64,000 bases of DNA from Methanococcoides vulcani (GTDB lineage: Archaea; Halobacteriota; Methanosarcinia; Methanosarcinales; Methanosarcinaceae). The stretch lies in the NCBI RefSeq assembly GCF_900111645.1, contig NZ_FOHQ01000008.1:1-64000 (forward strand), read 5' to 3'. The notes beneath the pieces are model-generated. The model was given only the letters and a program-made list of their open reading frames with translations, had not been told where the DNA came from and did not search any database. Within the stretch, counting starts at the first letter, position 1, and each line of letters starts with the position of its first letter. This document shows positions 62,706-64,000 of this stretch, one piece after another. The position numbers and the translations under genes were made by a program.

Positions 62706-63653
62706 TCAATTATAGAATATGAAAAGACCTGCAAGATAGGCAAAGTATGTGATCAGGATCACACCGCCTTCCCACCTGTCAAGCCGTTTTCTTGTTATTC
62801 CAAAGATGACCAGCATCAACATGATGAGGATCATGACCGGGAAGTCGTAGCTAATGGACTGATCGAGAATAGGAAGTGTGCGGATCTGTGAGGAAAATCC
62901 CAGTATCATGGCAATGTCCATTGTGTTGGCTCCAAGGATGTTGCCTATGGAGAGGTCCTGATGTCCTTTTAATGTTGCAGAAACAGCAGTTATAAGCTCC
63001 GGCAGCGATGTTCCAAGGGCTACAAGTGTCAGGCCGATGATCATTTCAGGGATCCCCAGCCAGTATGCGATCTCAGTTCCGGTGTCTACAAGTACGCGAC
63101 TGCCGATAACCACACAGGCTGAGCCGAGTATGAAATAAAAGATTTCAGATTTCATTTCTTTCAGGGATAGCTTTTCCCGCTTCTTTTCAGATCCATTGAA
63201 TATTGCAGATTGGAGGCGGTAGTTGTAGTAAAGGAAGCCTACGAAAATAGCAAGCAGTATCAGACCATCAATTGATGTCAGATTGCCATCCAGTGTTAAA
63301 GCTATAAGAGTGAGTCCTGAAAAGAGCATGATGGCACCTTTATGGAGGAATGCTCCATCTTCCATGGGTATTGCCTTGATCGTTATGACCAATCCAAGTG
63401 CCAGACCGATGTTACAGATAGCTGAGCCCACTGCATTTCCTATGGTGAGATCGGTGTGACCAATATATGCAGCTATTGCAGAAACGGTGAACTCGGGTGC
63501 AGTTGTGGCAAAGCTTACAATTGTGGCGCCTATAATGATCTTTGGGAGGCCGCTTTTTGTTGAAATGGATACTGCGGATTCGATGAACCAATCCGCTCCT
63601 TTAGTAATCAGAATGAGGCCTAACAGGAAAAGCAATAAAGTCGACATCACCAT
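62706..63653 (-). CDS. Na+/Ca2+ exchanger family (CaCA) membrane protein
   Basis: 315 residues with two homologous halves, each carrying an alpha-repeat: GATIVSFATTAPEFTVSAIA near residue 42 and GLTLVALGTSLPELITAVSA near 205. The acidic Glu in each (APE, LPE) binds the cation. About ten membrane segments. It exports Ca2+ in exchange for Na+ or H+. GGGTAG precedes the start; ATG 63653 or ATG 63647 are both possible. The hairpin after the stop suggests it ends a transcript. Confidence 0.9.
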   Translation of the reverse strand: MVMSTLLLFLLGLILITKGADWFIESAVSISTKSGLPKIIIGATIVSFATTAPEFTVSAIAAYIGHTDLTIGNAVGSAICNIGLALGLVITIKAIPMEDGAFLHKGAIMLFSGLTLIALTLDGNLTSIDGLILLAIFVGFLYYNYRLQSAIFNGSEKKREKLSLKEMKSEIFYFILGSACVVIGSRVLVDTGTEIAYWLGIPEMIIGLTLVALGTSLPELITAVSATLKGHQDLSIGNILGANTMDIAMILGFSSQIRTLPILDQSISYDFPVMILIMLMLVIFGITRKRLDRWEGGVILITYFAYLAGLFIFYN

Positions 63654-63694
63654 GGTCTACCCTATAGCTTTCCATTACATTTAAACTGAATGTC

Positions 63695-64000
63695 TCAGTC
63701 CTCGCTGGTGATAACAAGTACAGGTCCTACATCTGCTGCAATTATCCAGCGTGTGAGACTGCCAAGCGGATCTCTCCTCAGGGACTCGGATCCCATGACC
63801 GTAAGGTCCACATCTTTTTCTTCTGCGATCCTGATAAGGTCGCCACCGATATCCTCGCTGCTGAGAACGATCTTTTCAGTTGGTATCCCTGCTTTTTTAG
63901 CTTCGTTTATTGCATATTCCATATTAGCTTCGATGTTCTCTTTGACAACTGCCAGCATCTTCTCGGAGAGCTCTTTTGGAAAGATGGATTCAAGTTCCTT
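63695..64000 (-). CDS. Universal stress protein, C-terminal part (5' end outside window)
   Basis: 102 residues are visible and the frame is open to the window edge. The C-terminal half of a UspA domain is clear: IVLSSEDIGGDLIRIAEEKD, VDLTVMGSESLRRDPLGSLTRWIIA, and VGPVLVIT. The G-S-[ES]...GS-[LV]-T pattern contributes to nucleotide binding in ATP-binding Usp proteins. The start and the N-terminal half lie upstream of position 64000. Confidence 0.85.
   Translation of the reverse strand, partial: KELESIFPKELSEKMLAVVKENIEANMEYAINEAKKAGIPTEKIVLSSEDIGGDLIRIAEEKDVDLTVMGSESLRRDPLGSLTRWIIAADVGPVLVITSED

Overview
The window reads as chromosome of a methanogenic archaeon of the Methanosarcinaceae (a Methanococcoides- or Methanolobus-like organism; family level is inference from gene content). 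The evidence is the archaeal information-processing cluster (RNA polymerase subunit F, ribosomal protein L21e, Pus10, TrmY, KsgA, DUF655), a membrane-anchored archaeal LonB, a GHMP-type shikimate kinase, COG1361/S-layer and PGF-type surface proteins, and RNA-like archaeal gene spacing with GGAGG-type ribosome binding sites.

Layout. 0-24 kb is mostly conserved core on the minus strand: a truncated surface protein, a response regulator, LonB-TldD-TldE (proteolysis), PurE-chorismate mutase-shikimate kinase, two tandem HyuA-type ATPases, then HemK2-like methyltransferase-KsgA-DUF655-Rpo4-L21e-Pus10-TrmY. A CNNM-type membrane protein, a META-domain lipoprotein, a PEGA protein, a TIGR00266 protein, a phosphoesterase and a metallo-beta-lactamase-fold hydrolase follow, up to a tRNA-Leu(UAA) at 24.2 kb.

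24.3-49.8 kb is an accessory region that begins just after this tRNA. It carries a cohesin/PKD lipoprotein, an octaheme hydroxylamine-oxidoreductase-like cytochrome c with a PGF-CTERM tail, repeat-rich surface proteins, an acyl-CoA synthetase / 2-oxoacid:ferredoxin oxidoreductase / amino-acid dehydrogenase block, an ABC exporter with two COG1361 partners, and small lipoproteins. Scattered between these genes, all on the minus strand, are at least seven decayed fragments of one gene family whose best-preserved copy (32.6-32.9 kb) looks like the C-terminus of Cas1 (the CRISPR/casposon integrase) plus a short extra domain. One of these fragments is split by a group II intron (47346-49697) whose ends can be placed to the base because the other copies show the uninterrupted sequence; its reverse transcriptase is frameshifted.

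50-64 kb returns to mixed core and small accessory genes: DUF3303, a decayed secreted protein, RsgA GTPase, YihY, TrkH, a decayed DUF2834 gene, an aspartate-racemase-family enzyme, an SRPBCC protein, an MFS carrier, a kinase of the bacterial shikimate-kinase fold lacking a substrate-binding Arg, an ACT/UPF0210 pair, a lipoprotein, a Na+/Ca2+-exchanger-family protein and a universal stress protein cut by the window edge.

The strongest leads for something new are the dispersed Cas1-like fragments with single genes sandwiched between them, the intron nested in one, the octaheme cytochrome, and several genes with an in-frame TGA or a non-canonical start codon. No search or alignment software was used; family assignments are by recognition.
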